Below, piece after piece: positions 63,352 to 64,000 of a stretch of 64,000 bases of DNA. Under the pieces are notes generated by a model that saw only the letters and a list, made by a program, of their open reading frames with translations, was not told the origin of the DNA and made no database searches. The DNA comes from CAXBBB01 sp963815505 (lineage in GTDB: Bacteria; Bacteroidota; Rhodothermia; Rhodothermales; BA12). The position numbers and the translations under genes were made by a program. Position 1 is the stretch's first letter. Every line of letters begins with the position of its first letter. The stretch spans positions 124,001 to 188,000 of the forward strand of contig CAWFGU010000024.1 in NCBI GenBank assembly GCA_963815505.1, read 5' to 3'.

Positions 63352-64000
63352 ATGCGCCTCTTTCTGCTCGCCGTCGGAGTTCTCCTCGCCGCTCCTCTCC
63401 AGGCGCAGACCGTAGGCAGCGCACCCGTCCGCCTATTTCTCGACTGCCAGAACACGCGCTGCGACTTCGATTACATCCGCGCGCAGATCGGTTGGGTGGA
63501 GTACGTGCGCGACCGAGAGGATGCCGACGTACACGCCCTCGTCACCGATGAGCGCAACGGAGGCGGCGGGCAGACCTACTTCGTCCGCTTCGAGGGGCGG
63601 CGCGCGTTCGACGGCGTCGACGACGAGTTGCAGCGCGCGACCGATCAGGATGCTACCGAAGACGATCAGCGCGAAGCCTTGGCGGGCGTGCTCGCCGCTG
63701 GGCTGGTGCCGTATCTCTACCGAACCGATCAGGCGTCGCGCGTTCAGATCAGCCTGTCGGCGCCCACGGCCGATGCGCCTGTCGTCGAGGCATCGGTCGA
63801 TCCGTGGAATTTCTGGGTCCTGCGCGTGCGCGGTCGCGTCTTCGCCAACGGCGACGCCAACTACCTGCAGCGCAACGCCAACCTCAACTTCAACGCCAAC
63901 CGGACGACCGAAACGCTCAAGACCGAGTTTTACCTCAACGCCAGCGACAACCTGTCGCGCTTCACCTTCGACGGCGACGTGACGCGCAACCAGAACAACA
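63352..64000 (+). CDS. Exported protein, cut by window edge
   Basis: The frame is open to the end of the window: 216 codons from ATG 63352. A signal peptide (MRLFLLAVGVLLAAPLQAQ) is followed by RLFLDCQNTRCDFDYIRAQI, VEYVRDREDADVHALVTDE, GGGGQTYFVRFEG and later SVDPWNFWVLRVRGRVFANG, NLNFNANRTTETLKTEFYLN. The first part (two Cys, DVHALVT, GGGG) is a pattern I recall from uncharacterised outer-membrane-associated proteins of Bacteroidota and Gemmatimonadota; the second part looks like the start of a beta barrel. Function unknown. Confidence 0.75.
   Translation, partial: MRLFLLAVGVLLAAPLQAQTVGSAPVRLFLDCQNTRCDFDYIRAQIGWVEYVRDREDADVHALVTDERNGGGGQTYFVRFEGRRAFDGVDDELQRATDQDATEDDQREALAGVLAAGLVPYLYRTDQASRVQISLSAPTADAPVVEASVDPWNFWVLRVRGRVFANGDANYLQRNANLNFNANRTTETLKTEFYLNASDNLSRFTFDGDVTRNQNN

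Overview
The window looks like chromosomal DNA of a high-GC member of the Bacteroidota/Rhodothermota branch (Rhodothermia-like). Evidence: a PorX regulator and several proteins ending in type IX secretion (T9SS) sorting domains, a PorV/PorQ-type barrel, a TonB-dependent receptor with an N-terminal carboxypeptidase-regulatory-like domain, DUF3857, DUF547 and DUF4397 proteins, and promoters of the Bacteroidota type (TTG/TTTG, 17-base spacer, TAnnTTTG). No insertion sequence, prophage, CRISPR array or rRNA operon is visible. There is one tRNA (Gln, CTG).

Layout. 1-7.3 kb: the tail of a possible ATPase, a decayed toxin-antitoxin pair, porX, two lipoproteins, a DUF2945 protein, a MacB/FtsX-type permease and an alpha/beta hydrolase. 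7.3-15.5 kb: a promoter-led unit with a TonB-dependent receptor, a large T9SS-type secreted protein and a PorV/PorQ protein. 15.6-26.3 kb: a heptaheme cytochrome/TPR lipoprotein, a BcsC/PgaA-like TPR-barrel protein paired with a RecA/KaiC-like protein, a DAHP-synthase-like protein lacking its catalytic residues, a polysaccharide deacetylase and a lipoprotein. 26.5-38.4 kb: glmS, priA, rpe, fumarylacetoacetase with a conserved unknown neighbour, a TPR lipoprotein, a Crp-type regulator and a beta-hydroxyacid dehydrogenase. 38.5-44.1 kb: the translation block rplM-rpsI-rpsB-tsf-(CPBP-like)-pyrH-frr, with clear promoters and terminators. 44.4-57.5 kb: mostly minus-strand envelope genes (two DUF3857 proteins, a tandem paralogous pair of unknown barrel-like proteins, DUF547), a sigma-54 activator, two T9SS cargo genes (one truncated), CHMI, mgsA and plsC. 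57.5-64 kb: tRNA-Gln, a secreted TPR protein, a GH53 galactanase with a T9SS tail, a MerR-type regulator with a VWA protein, and a partial exported protein.

The main theme is the cell envelope: T9SS control (PorX), T9SS cargo, outer-membrane barrels and lipoproteins, beside housekeeping genes. A second theme is sequence quality. At least eight genes, including the expected-essential glmS, priA and rpsB, are broken by single-base indels that can each be repaired by one base, so most frameshifts here are probably assembly errors. The toxin-antitoxin remnant near 0.85-1.38 kb is different: it carries nonsense substitutions and looks truly decayed. The most interesting leads are that fossil locus, the RecA-like/degenerate-GGDEF-like gene beside a BcsC-like exporter, the catalytically dead DAHP-synthase homologue, and the DUF3857 protein that has lost its whole triad.
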